Virus record (IMG/VR): IMGVR_UViG_3300030098_004123
Location: 1-50,158 of that record
Strand: one strand, 5' to 3'
DNA from: a virus
Length of the DNA stretch: 50,158 bases
In this document: positions 15,311 to 24,128 of the stretch, one piece after another
How the letters are laid out: every line of letters begins with the position of its first letter
Position numbering within the stretch: the stretch's first letter is position 1
The notes under the pieces: generated by a model
What the model saw: only the letters and a program-made list of their open reading frames with translations
Database searches by the model: none
What the model was told of the DNA's origin: nothing
Program-made: the position numbers and the translations under genes

Positions 15311-16094
15311 GTTCATAAATAGTATTAGTGCCTCTAAGAGTGACATCATAGACCAGTGCCTGTGGAAGTACAGACTGAAATATATCTTGAAGCTGCCGGG
15401 ATTCGGTGCGAAGAATGAGGATGCTTTGAACTTCGGGTCTTTTATTCACAAGATATTTGAACTGGGATACCAAGAGAAGGACATCAAGTCCTTGCTAAAA
15501 ATTGCTGAACAAGAACGTTCCACCTATAAGGTGCCATTTCGTGATAATGACAGGATGAAGTCCTGTCTAGAAAATTTCATAATGTGGAATCAGGGATTAG
15601 GGGAGACCATGTCTACTGAACAGACTGTTAATGTTCCCCTGGACGAGAAGCACGATATTAATTTCATAGGGGTGATCGACAGAGTAATCAAGGGCAAAGA
15701 TGGCGGATACTTGGTTATAGACTACAAAACATCCAAAAGAGAAAAAAAGAAAAAGACCCTCATGGATGACAACCAGTTAAAGGGTTACGCATGGGCTATC
15801 CATAAGCTCTATGACGTTCCCTATGATAAGATCTACTGCGCTCACTACTACCCTGTCACTGGTAACTTTGTTGCCGTCAAGTTTGGTAAATTCCAAATTG
15901 ATAGGTGGAAGAAAAAAACAACAGAGAAGGTTTGGCGTATACGAAAGAAGAAGAAAGATGAGTTCTGGGCGCAGGAGAATGTGTTCTGTGACTGGTGTGA
16001 GTATAAAGAGGCGTGCCCTAGATTTCACTCAGACTCAGAGGTTTGCAAAAGGATAGACGAGCAGAAGGAACTTAAGAAGTCAATGAAATCTTAG
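15309..16094 (+). CDS. RecB/Cas4-like PD-(D/E)XK nuclease with Fe-S cysteines
   Basis: A 261-residue nuclease. Motifs in order: SASKSDIIDQCLWKYRLKYI at 7-26 with C17, H47 in FGSFIHKIF, D124 in GVIDRV, the catalytic DYK at 138-140 in YLVIDYKTSKR, QLKGYAW at 156-162, and a C-terminal cluster C227-x2-C230-x5-C236. The four Cys (17, 227, 230, 236) fit the 4Fe-4S clamp of Cas4, AddB and Dna2 nucleases, and the spacing is exact. It probably degrades or trims double-stranded ends in phage recombination or host DNA breakdown. The ATG at 15309 overlaps the primase ATG by two bases. The stop overlaps the next leftward gene by 4 bases. Confidence 0.9.
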   Translation: MFINSISASKSDIIDQCLWKYRLKYILKLPGFGAKNEDALNFGSFIHKIFELGYQEKDIKSLLKIAEQERSTYKVPFRDNDRMKSCLENFIMWNQGLGETMSTEQTVNVPLDEKHDINFIGVIDRVIKGKDGGYLVIDYKTSKREKKKKTLMDDNQLKGYAWAIHKLYDVPYDKIYCAHYYPVTGNFVAVKFGKFQIDRWKKKTTEKVWRIRKKKKDEFWAQENVFCDWCEYKEACPRFHSDSEVCKRIDEQKELKKSMKS

Positions 16095-16381
16095 AGATCA
16101 TTTACCCTACCTTTTATTATGGGGAAATAAATCTCGTAGTCAATATCCTCTAAAAAAGATTTAATCACTTCTTCGTTAAATCCAGAGTCTACTACAAGAA
16201 ACTTATATACAGTCTGTAGCTTAAGAGGCTTTCTTGTGTCTAATGATTTCAGGAGTCTTAACTGATAAAGGCTAGGAAGTCTTTTACCATATTTAAAGCT
16301 CCATTTATCTACAAAGTCACTGGAGAACGTAAAGTTCAGTAAGTCTATTGTTTCAACTAAATCCTCTTCTAATGTATTCAT
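16091..16381 (-). CDS. Small helical protein, unknown
   Basis: From the ATG at 16381 it is 96 residues (MNTLEEDLVETIDL). An upstream ATG at 16411 would add ten residues but would lie across a late-promoter-like sequence. The protein is mostly helical with acidic and hydrophobic heptads and a hydrophobic stretch YKFLVVDSG; no zinc or catalytic motif is visible. It converges on the nuclease, overlapping its stop by 4 bases, and is divergent from the tail operon. No family recognised; location suggests a role in DNA metabolism or regulation. Confidence 0.6.
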   Translation of the reverse strand: MNTLEEDLVETIDLLNFTFSSDFVDKWSFKYGKRLPSLYQLRLLKSLDTRKPLKLQTVYKFLVVDSGFNEEVIKSFLEDIDYEIYFPIIKGRVNDL

Positions 16382-16385
16382 TTTA

Positions 16386-16393
16386 TATAAATA
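16386..16393 (+). promoter_or_regulatory. T4-type late promoter sequence
   Basis: TATAAATA, an exact match to the T4 late promoter element recognised by the phage sigma-like factor gp55, lies 62 bases before the first gene of the long rightward tail operon. A 60-base leader follows. The intergenic position, orientation and exact match make it the best promoter candidate for 16455 onwards. Late promoter consensus in this particular phage is unknown, so the assignment is by analogy. Confidence 0.55.
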
Positions 16394-16454
16394 GTTATAG
16401 AAGCAGGACACTTCAGAAAATCACTAAATATCTAGGATTTACTAAATTATTACA

Positions 16455-16880
16455 ATGAGTGCTGAATTGACTGGTGAGTTTGGTGAGAGACTAATTCCGT
16501 TCTCTAAAAAAAGAGATTACGAAACTGGCGAATCCTTGCCCCCGAATACCTCAGAAACGAGTTACTTAGGTTTAAGACCAGGAGATTTAATTCAAGTAAC
16601 TTATTCGGGATTTGTTAGGTATGGGCTGGTTCTATCCTCTAGGAGAACTAGCAGTGGTTTATTTCTCTCTACGAGGGGTAACGGATTGGTAAATTTCATG
16701 GACATTTCGGGCTTATCTGACGCTATGTTTTCCTTAATGATAAATAACCTATACAACAACGAGAGTGCTTGCAAGTATCGATCCAGGATAATTCTCAGTG
16801 CTTTTTTGGGTAAGCAAAGTTTTAGAACTTTAAATAAATCTAAAATGACAAACATACTAAAGGTGAAGCTAGATGGTTGA
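16455..16880 (+). CDS. Small protein with SH3-like region, unknown
   Basis: A 141-residue protein. Residues 40-75 read PGDLIQVTYSGFVRYGLVLSSRR, a pattern seen in small SH3-like domains of phage proteins (PGD-x-I-x-Y-x-G ... R-x-x-LVL). The rest has a helical middle (LSDAMFSLMINNLY) and a basic C-terminus. The stop overlaps the start of the tape-measure gene by 8 bases, so translation is coupled. The function is not known; a place beside the tape measure suggests a tail or baseplate component or chaperone. Confidence 0.6.
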   Translation: MSAELTGEFGERLIPFSKKRDYETGESLPPNTSETSYLGLRPGDLIQVTYSGFVRYGLVLSSRRTSSGLFLSTRGNGLVNFMDISGLSDAMFSLMINNLYNNESACKYRSRIILSAFLGKQSFRTLNKSKMTNILKVKLDG

Positions 16881-18567
16881 TGATCCGAACAGGAATAGAG
16901 GAAGAAGGGCAGGGGACGTTGATGGCATGAACCGAAGGAACACTGATGTCTTCACCCAAGACCAGGGTCAGTTTGAGATGCTTAGAGCCCAAGAGAGGGC
17001 AATGGCTAAGTTGGGCGGAGACCTCAGACAGTCAGCTAGACAAATCAAAACAGCATTTGCAAATTTCGCTAACCCAATAAATAGGCTCAGGGATTCTCTA
17101 ACGAGGCTAGATGAGTCTAACCGTAGCGCCTTAAGGATGGGCATTACGACTGAGAAGCTTAGGCAATCAGTGGCCAAAAACTCAGAGATCCTTGATAGAG
17201 GTCTAGTAAGTAATCAAAAATTATTGGATGCCATTAGTCTTAATTTTGAGTCTGGTGTGAGAGTTCAGAATGGCGCACTAATGACTTTGACTGAGGAGAT
17301 GGTTGCGACGGGTCAAGATACTAAAGTCCTAGCACAGCGCAATTCAGACTTGATGCTTTTCACTGGAGACAATACTGCTTCAATTCAGAGTGCCTCGAAG
17401 GTTAATAAGGAGGTTAGTGATAAGTATGGTGTTTCTAACGAAAAGCTCATTAACAGTATGAACACGCTGAGAGCTTCTTTTGAGGAAGCCTCGTTCTTTG
17501 GGCCAGAGGTTACAACTTCTCTTCAAAACGTAGCCACGGAGCTTATCGGTAGGACCGGAGGAAAGGGAGTTGAAGGTGCAATTCAAACTTTACTTGGCCT
17601 TGGGACTGGTGGGTTAGAGACTGTTAGAGCCGCTGCTATGACAGGCGCTATGGGTCTTAGAGAGCGCATTGGGGCGAGACAAGCTGTGGGTCTTGAAGAT
17701 TTTATGCCTATCCTTGAAAATCTTCGAAGAATGGCAGACGAGTCTGGAGGAGGCCAGTTTGGAGCAAATCTTGTGGCTTTTAGGACTGGACTTGAAAAAC
17801 AACAGGTTACAGGCCTTCTCAACCTTGAGAGACAATTGCAACTTAACTTTGAGGTTTCTGACGAAATTAAAAAGACTAATAATGATACCTTTAATAATAT
17901 AAAAAATATTAACGAAAGAGCGTTGAACTTCTATGACGACACGGCACTCAAGATGTTAGATGTTCTTGGCCACATAGATACAGCCCTTTTAGCTGCCATT
18001 GCGGCGGGTAGTCTAGGTGCTGCTGGGGGATTCAACGCGCTTAGAGGTGTGTTTGGTGCTGGCGGGGGAACTGGTATAATGGCTAGAGGTGCGGCTCGAC
18101 TTGGTAGAGGAGCAGCAGTTGCTGGTCTAGGGTACTTAGCGGGAAGTATGATTCCTGAAGATTCTAAGGTAATGGGAGCAAGCACGGGAGGTTTAGTTCA
18201 AGGCGCCGCTATGGGCGCTGGCGTCGGAGCTTTAGTCCCTATCCCAGGGGCAATGCTTATTGGTGCCGGTATTGGAGCTACAATGAGCTACTTTGAGAGT
18301 ATTTCCGAAAATACTGCAAAGAGTGCGAAGGCTGATACTGAACGACTTCGAATGGAAAAGGAAGAAAGAGACATCAAAAGAGCTAGGGCTGCTGCTGATG
18401 ATATAAAGCGTTCTCAAGGATTAATTGATTACTTAAGAAGTAGAGGCATGATACAGGCTGAAGATGCTACCGATGTTTTGAAGGATTTAAGAGCGGAAGC
18501 GGTGTCCAGGAATGCTCGTGATAGATTCAATGTAAACAACACCGATGTTCCTAATGGTGGTAGATAA
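16873..18567 (+). CDS. Tape measure / hub protein, gp29-like
   Basis: A 564-residue protein with a charged, helical N-terminal two thirds (residues 1-370), then a Gly/Ala-rich hydrophobic region at about 375-480 (ALLAAIAAGSLGAAGG, GAAMGAGVGALVPIPGAM), then a helical, charged C-terminus with heptads. This layout, helical rod, membrane-like glycine-rich patch and helical end, is that of tail tape-measure proteins, which set tail length and can enter the host membrane. T4 gp29 has a similar length (590 residues). The gene is in the right place, before tube-initiator and gp53-like genes. Assigned by architecture and context rather than by sequence match. Confidence 0.75.
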   Translation: MVDDPNRNRGRRAGDVDGMNRRNTDVFTQDQGQFEMLRAQERAMAKLGGDLRQSARQIKTAFANFANPINRLRDSLTRLDESNRSALRMGITTEKLRQSVAKNSEILDRGLVSNQKLLDAISLNFESGVRVQNGALMTLTEEMVATGQDTKVLAQRNSDLMLFTGDNTASIQSASKVNKEVSDKYGVSNEKLINSMNTLRASFEEASFFGPEVTTSLQNVATELIGRTGGKGVEGAIQTLLGLGTGGLETVRAAAMTGAMGLRERIGARQAVGLEDFMPILENLRRMADESGGGQFGANLVAFRTGLEKQQVTGLLNLERQLQLNFEVSDEIKKTNNDTFNNIKNINERALNFYDDTALKMLDVLGHIDTALLAAIAAGSLGAAGGFNALRGVFGAGGGTGIMARGAARLGRGAAVAGLGYLAGSMIPEDSKVMGASTGGLVQGAAMGAGVGALVPIPGAMLIGAGIGATMSYFESISENTAKSAKADTERLRMEKEERDIKRARAAADDIKRSQGLIDYLRSRGMIQAEDATDVLKDLRAEAVSRNARDRFNVNNTDVPNGGR

Positions 18568-18572
18568 TTAAA

Positions 18573-19688
18573 ATGGTTACTTTTTTAAAAGATACTTTCG
18601 GGCCTTCGAGCTATAAGCGTGTAAAGCCTAGGCTTTTACATGAGAGGTCTCACTTGGCTCTAGAGTTCCCTCAACCTGACGCTAGGTTCTCCAGAGCGTA
18701 TATTCCTTTTTTGGAGAATGCCAGAATCTCTGAGAAAGGTCGAGCTAATCTCAATGCTTATTCCTTGGTTGGAAGGGCTGGTGAATTATTCTCATATGGA
18801 GGTGCAAGGTCTAGAAGGCTCTCCCTGTCTTTCAATATCAGCTTGCTACACGTAATTGAGATGAACATAAAGGAGGGTATAGCAGATTATTTTAAGAGGC
18901 AGTTCACTTTATTCTTTGAAGACCCTAAGAAACAAGAATCATTGTTTAATCTTAGAAGAAGCGTGGCTGAAATAAGTTCTGAGATGCAAGCTGAGTCTGA
19001 GGTTAATGGAGGCTTTGTTAGCGAGGATACGAGAGTTGCAATTCAGGACGAGTATGAATACTTCAACACTGAGTTGATGGAAGCTGAAGAAGAGTTAAAT
19101 GCACCTGGAGCAGTTGAAGTAGCTTTTGCTAAAGGTATTGATTATGCTGCAACACACCGAGCTTATTACAGGGAAAAACTACAGAAGATCACAGGGACTG
19201 CCCCTGACGAAGGACTCGGAGAATACCTTACAGAGTTCCTGGGAGATTTAGAAGTTCCTTTTGAGCAATCAGAGCAGGAATTAGGCGATGTTATAAATTT
19301 AGTTTATTGTTGGGTTAACTTAGTTAGAGCATCCGTTCTTAACAGATCAGACAACACTACATATGGTCCTCCTATTGTTAGGCTGACGCATGGTCCTATG
19401 TATAACAATGTTCCCTGCTTAGTGGAGGGATACAGTATTAATATTAATGAGGAGGCTGGGTATGAGCTTAACAGCCTTACCCCTAAAAGGCTTGAAATTA
19501 CCATGGATCTTGTTGAATCTAGAAACGGTAACTATGGCGGCTACATATCTGGTCAACTGGAAAGTGGTGATAACTTAACTGGTTGGGAGTCGATTATTTC
19601 TGAGAATGCTATCGATCCATTTAATGGGTTGATAAGGGAGTCACGCCAGCTTGGCAACCCGAGTGTTACCGTCGAGAGGGTTAATTAA
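18573..19688 (+). CDS. Baseplate tube-initiator type protein (gp48/gp54-like)
   Basis: A 371-residue protein. N-terminal basic and beta-rich segment (YIPFLENARISEKGRANLNAYSLVGRAG), central charged helical part (120-240), and a C-terminal beta domain with the sequence YSININEEAGYELN-x-LTPKRLEITMDLVE at about 295-325. A strand pair of this kind, in which a Gly-Tyr strand is followed by LTPK-x-x-x-I-x-M-x-L, recalls tube-like folds of gp48, gp54 and related tail-tube initiators. It sits between tape measure and gp53, the place of gp48/gp54 in T4-like genomes. The assignment is partly by position; overlapping ATG with gp53 supports one operon. Confidence 0.6.
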   Translation: MVTFLKDTFGPSSYKRVKPRLLHERSHLALEFPQPDARFSRAYIPFLENARISEKGRANLNAYSLVGRAGELFSYGGARSRRLSLSFNISLLHVIEMNIKEGIADYFKRQFTLFFEDPKKQESLFNLRRSVAEISSEMQAESEVNGGFVSEDTRVAIQDEYEYFNTELMEAEEELNAPGAVEVAFAKGIDYAATHRAYYREKLQKITGTAPDEGLGEYLTEFLGDLEVPFEQSEQELGDVINLVYCWVNLVRASVLNRSDNTTYGPPIVRLTHGPMYNNVPCLVEGYSININEEAGYELNSLTPKRLEITMDLVESRNGNYGGYISGQLESGDNLTGWESIISENAIDPFNGLIRESRQLGNPSVTVERVN

Positions 19689-19978
19689 TGAAATACTATA
19701 ATCATTTAAAGGTTGGTTATGAAGAGGTAACTCACCGAGGTAAAAAGGTTGCTACTTCCTTGAATTCAAAAGAGTTTAGAGAGTTTATAAAAAGCACTAG
19801 AGACCTTACCTTTAGAGTTGGAACCATCCCTCCCAGTTATGAACACAGGGCAGATAAGATTGCTAATCTATTTTATGGAGACCCCGCTCTAGATTGGTTA
19901 GTTTGCTGGACTAATAATGTTTCAGACCCTTTCCAACAATTAAATGTTGGAGACAGGGTGAGAATATTGGATATTTAG
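19688..19978 (+). CDS. Baseplate wedge protein, gp53-like
   Basis: A 96-residue protein that in T4 joins neighbouring baseplate wedges. The C-terminal half reads YEHRADKIANLFYGDPALDWLVCWTNNVSDPF, which has the gp53/LysM-like pattern (A-x-x-YGDP-x-LDW-x-x-x-x-NN-x-x-DP). N-terminal part has strand-forming YNHLKVGYEEVTHRGKK. It is about half the length of T4 gp53 and overlaps the previous stop by one base, so it is a short but clear member of the family. Confidence 0.85.
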   Translation: MKYYNHLKVGYEEVTHRGKKVATSLNSKEFREFIKSTRDLTFRVGTIPPSYEHRADKIANLFYGDPALDWLVCWTNNVSDPFQQLNVGDRVRILDI

Positions 19979-19979
19979 A

Positions 19980-22802
19980 ATGGTTAATAATAAATACGCA
20001 GGCTCTACTAACAGGTCTCTACCCTACAATATTGTACTAACTAGAGACCCTAATGTTATTGGACAGCTATTTTATGATAAACTTGGTCGTAAGAGGAACT
20101 TTTCTGATTCGTTCGACAACATACCCGACTATGAAAACGAAAACACTTTTATAATATCCCCAAGAAACAACAATGAGTTTATTAGCATGGACTACACGTT
20201 TAATGCAGAAGGCCAGACTTTTGTAAGCTTGAAACTTGTTGAAACAGATAGATTACTAGAATACTTTTTTATAACAAGCAACGGTTGGGAAGAGGCTGTA
20301 GCTTCTAGGCTATCAGCCCGAAAATCAGTTTTAGGTGATACGAATAATTTCGATAGCTTGTTGTCCGCAAGACCTGCATTTTACCTATCCTTTGGTGCTG
20401 GAGATGTATTTACATCTTGGGCAGGACCCTATGTTGTGCAGTTAGCAGACTGTAATTTATCGATAGACCCCAATGGTATCCGACAATTGGAACTGTTGTT
20501 TACGCCCAGCCAAGATACGTTAAAAGTTTTTACTGATAGGCTGGTTTCTGACACTGTCCATAGAAAAGATTCTGTTTTTTCAACCTTCAAGGCTCAAGGA
20601 CCTTCATCGGGCAAAGGACGGGTGATACCAGCAGATAAGGTTTTTAAAACAAAATCAGAAGACTCTAGCTTTGTAGGCGCTATCCTCCCGAGCCTAGGGA
20701 CGGATCCCGGTTTAATTACTTTAGACCTTAAAAGGTCTGATGTTTTGGATTCTGAAAAGGACATCAGACCTCTTAGGGTCACAGGATCTGTTGAGGACGG
20801 CACTTCTCCGCAAGGAACACCAAGAGTTCCTACTCTTGGAAAGCAAGTCGAAAGGCAAGGTCAAGCATGGAATATTGCAGTAAGGCAACTAATTACTGAG
20901 TACCTAAAAAAGTTATTCCCAACCTTACCCCCTGGAAACACTCTTACAATTTTCGATGATGACCTAGATGCTGTCTACCCAATCATTAAAAAAGATGGTG
21001 TGGTTGTGGACAATGGAAGGCTTGTTATTGAGATGCCTAGATCTAAAAATGTTAGGAAGGACATTATCAGCAGGTGCGGAACAGGCCTCAGAAATTTTGG
21101 TATAGATATCTCATATTTGCCAAGTAAAGCTAAAAATGTTTTAAATAGTAAGAAGTCTCTTAATGAAATAGCTGGCAAAGGCGCTGTTATTCAGTCTGGA
21201 TCTAATAGTTCTGAAACAGATTCTAACAAAGGAACAAATCCTCAAAGGCAGGCTGAAGCTCGTCCTATTTCGAAGGACAATGTTGTGCTATCCTTTAGCA
21301 TGTTGCTGGATGAGGAGGCTGATTTAAAAGGAAGTCCCCCCGCTCTTGTTCCCTTAATGAAGTTTCAGAGAAGGCTTAAGGAGATATCAAATAAACCATC
21401 AGACTTTGTTATTTATGAGGAACATAATACGGACATACTTCGCAGTCTATGGGATGCTGGATTAATCCAAGACTGGCGGGAGAGCGTTGTAATCTTCGGA
21501 AGAAAATCTAATATAGACAGATTAGTATATGCTCTTTCAGAGCCTAGCGACACTCTTATCGCGAATGTGTTTCCTACTAGTGACTTCGATGCTGTGCCTA
21601 TTCAAAACACTAGAAAGAAAAACGCCTGGAGGGTATGCTACCTAGAGCAAAAGGCTAGACAAGATAACTTACCTAACGCTGGTAAGAGGTATACCTCTTC
21701 GTTTGGAGAGAAGTTTGATATACCAGCACTTTCCAAGAATTTGAACAGGACAATCAGATCTGACATTCCATTCTTCGCAGCAAATGTTAAGAACGCTAAT
21801 GTTCTTAGCTTGAGCTTCGATAGTAAACCTTATGTGAATGTTCTGATGTCGACAACTTACAAGTCTTCGTATAGGGTTCTCGACAAATATTTCAAGGATA
21901 ACGAGGATCAGCTACTGAAAAGCAGAGATCTTAAATTTCCTTTTGTGGAATACATAGCGGATAAGATTAATAAGGAGAAGGAGGAGCAAAGAAAAACAGG
22001 CAGAGGTAGTCCAAGGTCCAACATAAAAATGCTGATGGATATTATGGAGAAAGACAAGCAAGCTAAGTTGATATTGTACAATGATAAAAAAGTGCAGCAA
22101 CTGGACGACTTCTCATTTTTAGACTTGCTCTTATTTAAGCTAAACGGCTCTAAGTTTAATCTCAATACGGTCGAAGAGATTGGTGAAGGTAATACTCACG
22201 CCAAAAGAGAGGCTGACCTTATACAACAGATTAACAGATCAATCATAAATGTCCGATTAAGAACTCTACCTTTTTTTAACACTAACTTTTACTTAGGTCA
22301 ACCTTGCTTTTTGTATGGAGTTGCTAATGGTGTCGTAGGTTCTAGAACTTGGTCCGACAAAAATGCTATGCCGCAATTCGAGCCATACGAGACTAGACCA
22401 GCAATCTTTACAAACGAGTATACTATTATTGGGTATAAGCATCACATAGATAAAGAGTCTGCCTTTTCTGAATTCACTATAGCCCAACCAGGGTTCGGAG
22501 CGGCTGGTGCTAGAGTTAACAACAAGGTTAAAGATTTGTTCAAAAAAGAATTACAGGCTGCTGGTGTTGTCTATGGTAAAGTTGCCGAGGAGGTTGAAGC
22601 TTTTAATTCTCTGGTCGATAGGGCTACCGAGGCGAAACCTGGAGACTCTACCTCCACCTTCATAGTAAAAGAAGCTCTTGGCTTGTATGGAGGCTTATTA
22701 GAGAGTTTGGGCTATGACCAGGATAAATTGATGGGTGATTACGCTCTTCGAGTTTCTAAGGGTTTAGAGGATCTGGATAAAGAGTCTAAAGAAGATAAAT
22801 AA
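19980..22802 (+). CDS. Large baseplate hub protein (gp27-like)
   Basis: A 940-residue protein. It lies between gp53 and the OB-fold/beta-helix spike gene, the position of the trimeric hub (gp27 in T4, gpD in P2). N-terminal features: YNIVLTRDPNVIGQLF and FISMDYTFNAEGQTFVSLKLVET, then YVVQLADCNLSIDPNGIRQLELLFTPSQ around 149-176, strand-rich segments of the type found in hub tube domains, and large helical insertions. It is more than twice T4 gp27 (391 residues), so it may have fused parts. Assignment is from context and fold feel, not from a motif; confidence in family is moderate. Confidence 0.65.
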   Translation: MVNNKYAGSTNRSLPYNIVLTRDPNVIGQLFYDKLGRKRNFSDSFDNIPDYENENTFIISPRNNNEFISMDYTFNAEGQTFVSLKLVETDRLLEYFFITSNGWEEAVASRLSARKSVLGDTNNFDSLLSARPAFYLSFGAGDVFTSWAGPYVVQLADCNLSIDPNGIRQLELLFTPSQDTLKVFTDRLVSDTVHRKDSVFSTFKAQGPSSGKGRVIPADKVFKTKSEDSSFVGAILPSLGTDPGLITLDLKRSDVLDSEKDIRPLRVTGSVEDGTSPQGTPRVPTLGKQVERQGQAWNIAVRQLITEYLKKLFPTLPPGNTLTIFDDDLDAVYPIIKKDGVVVDNGRLVIEMPRSKNVRKDIISRCGTGLRNFGIDISYLPSKAKNVLNSKKSLNEIAGKGAVIQSGSNSSETDSNKGTNPQRQAEARPISKDNVVLSFSMLLDEEADLKGSPPALVPLMKFQRRLKEISNKPSDFVIYEEHNTDILRSLWDAGLIQDWRESVVIFGRKSNIDRLVYALSEPSDTLIANVFPTSDFDAVPIQNTRKKNAWRVCYLEQKARQDNLPNAGKRYTSSFGEKFDIPALSKNLNRTIRSDIPFFAANVKNANVLSLSFDSKPYVNVLMSTTYKSSYRVLDKYFKDNEDQLLKSRDLKFPFVEYIADKINKEKEEQRKTGRGSPRSNIKMLMDIMEKDKQAKLILYNDKKVQQLDDFSFLDLLLFKLNGSKFNLNTVEEIGEGNTHAKREADLIQQINRSIINVRLRTLPFFNTNFYLGQPCFLYGVANGVVGSRTWSDKNAMPQFEPYETRPAIFTNEYTIIGYKHHIDKESAFSEFTIAQPGFGAAGARVNNKVKDLFKKELQAAGVVYGKVAEEVEAFNSLVDRATEAKPGDSTSTFIVKEALGLYGGLLESLGYDQDKLMGDYALRVSKGLEDLDKESKEDK

Positions 22803-22811
22803 GGTGTAACT

Positions 22812-24128
22812 ATGAAATTTTATATAGGAACTGTTGTTGACAATAAAGACCCAGATAAGTCCGGTGTCTTACAGGTGAAGTTCCCTGACTATAACAACGA
22901 CAGGCCGGTTCCTGTAGCTTATACCTCACCCTACTATAAATTTAATTCTGGAGGTTTTGTAGCGGTTCCTGAAGGGGGCACGCAAGTTTTGTGTTTGTAC
23001 AATGAAAGTCCTAAGGCTGGAGAGTCCACCTTCTACTACCTTACGAGTGTTATAGGTCAACCAACTAATATTACTCAAGATGATCAGAATGAAAATGTTA
23101 AACCCCTACGGAGTAATGACACCAATGCTCCTATTTACGGTAAGCTAGGTGGCCCGGTCTCTCAGACGTTTACAAATACGGAGGGTAACGGGCTATACAT
23201 CACCACTGAGTATTCTGGAGATAAGATACCTAATGCGAGAGTTCAAGCCAAGGCTCAAGTAGAGGCCGAGCGACTTGGTTTTGTGACTGAGGCCACTAGG
23301 CAAGAGTTGGAAGACTCAGTTACCTTGGGTGATGTTGAGCTTCACAATAACGTGACCATGAAGCTAGGGTCTGGGGAGGAAGTTAATGTAGGTAGCGTCG
23401 GTGTTCAAATTAGGAACGGTGAAGGGGATTGTTTAGTCTTAAATTCTGGTGAACCTAATGAGGCTTATTCTGCGAGATCCATGGTTGTTGAGACTAGAGG
23501 CCCTCAACTATACAAGTGTGTCGCTTCTGACATTAATATGAAGGTCGTTGATGGTGGTGATATTAATATTGAGAATGATTCGACCGGACTTTTTGGACTC
23601 TTTCCTTGGACTGGGAATATTAGGTTAAAGAGTAGGTATCGGGATATCACTTTGGCTGCTTTAGGTGGCCCTATAATGCCGAGTGATATACATATAGTTA
23701 CTAACTTTGGCAAGATAAAGTTAGACGGAACTACAGGTCAAGTGACTATATTCTCACCTACAGACATTCAACTTAACAGTGAGGCCAACATTAGTTTAAA
23801 TGCTGGTGGTAATATTTCTCTAAACTCTGGAGGACTTGCTTCTATCAACGCAAACGGCACAGCTTCGATCAATGGAGGCGTGCTCACCACCGTGGGCTCA
23901 AATGGAACAGTTGCTCTAAATGCAGGAAGTCTGGTGGCGATGAATGGGAACACAATAGCAATGAATAACGAACCGATAACTACTGTCAACCCAACTGGCG
24001 GAGACGTTTCGGTAGTCACAGGCTTATCCCCGGCTCCTGCTGGGCCACAAGTACCTGCTGTTCCGGTTGTTACACCTCCGCTTCCAAACGCATACGGTGA
24101 CGGCACACCCGCAGGAGGCGCTGTTTAA
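22812..24128 (+). CDS. Baseplate central spike with OB fold and beta-helix (gp5/gpV-like)
   Basis: A 438-residue protein. Residues 1-85 form an OB-like domain: FYIGTVVDNKDPDKSGVLQVKFPDY, then VAYTSPYY and FVAVPEGGTQVLCLY, as in gp5 and VgrG spikes. After a long middle the C-terminal 120 residues repeat strands with Asn/Ser/Gly (INLNAGGNISLNSGG, SINANGTASINGG), the triple-stranded beta-helix needle. Unlike T4 gp5 there is no lysozyme domain between the two. It would pierce the outer membrane and lie at the tail axis. A Pro-rich tip (PAPAGPQVPAVPVVTPPLP) ends the chain. The stop overlaps the next ATG by one base. Confidence 0.85.
   Translation: MKFYIGTVVDNKDPDKSGVLQVKFPDYNNDRPVPVAYTSPYYKFNSGGFVAVPEGGTQVLCLYNESPKAGESTFYYLTSVIGQPTNITQDDQNENVKPLRSNDTNAPIYGKLGGPVSQTFTNTEGNGLYITTEYSGDKIPNARVQAKAQVEAERLGFVTEATRQELEDSVTLGDVELHNNVTMKLGSGEEVNVGSVGVQIRNGEGDCLVLNSGEPNEAYSARSMVVETRGPQLYKCVASDINMKVVDGGDINIENDSTGLFGLFPWTGNIRLKSRYRDITLAALGGPIMPSDIHIVTNFGKIKLDGTTGQVTIFSPTDIQLNSEANISLNAGGNISLNSGGLASINANGTASINGGVLTTVGSNGTVALNAGSLVAMNGNTIAMNNEPITTVNPTGGDVSVVTGLSPAPAGPQVPAVPVVTPPLPNAYGDGTPAGGAV

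Noticed and set aside
15314-15321. CATAAATA as a late promoter
   Set aside because: It lies within the first codons of the nuclease gene and no rightward gene starts soon after.
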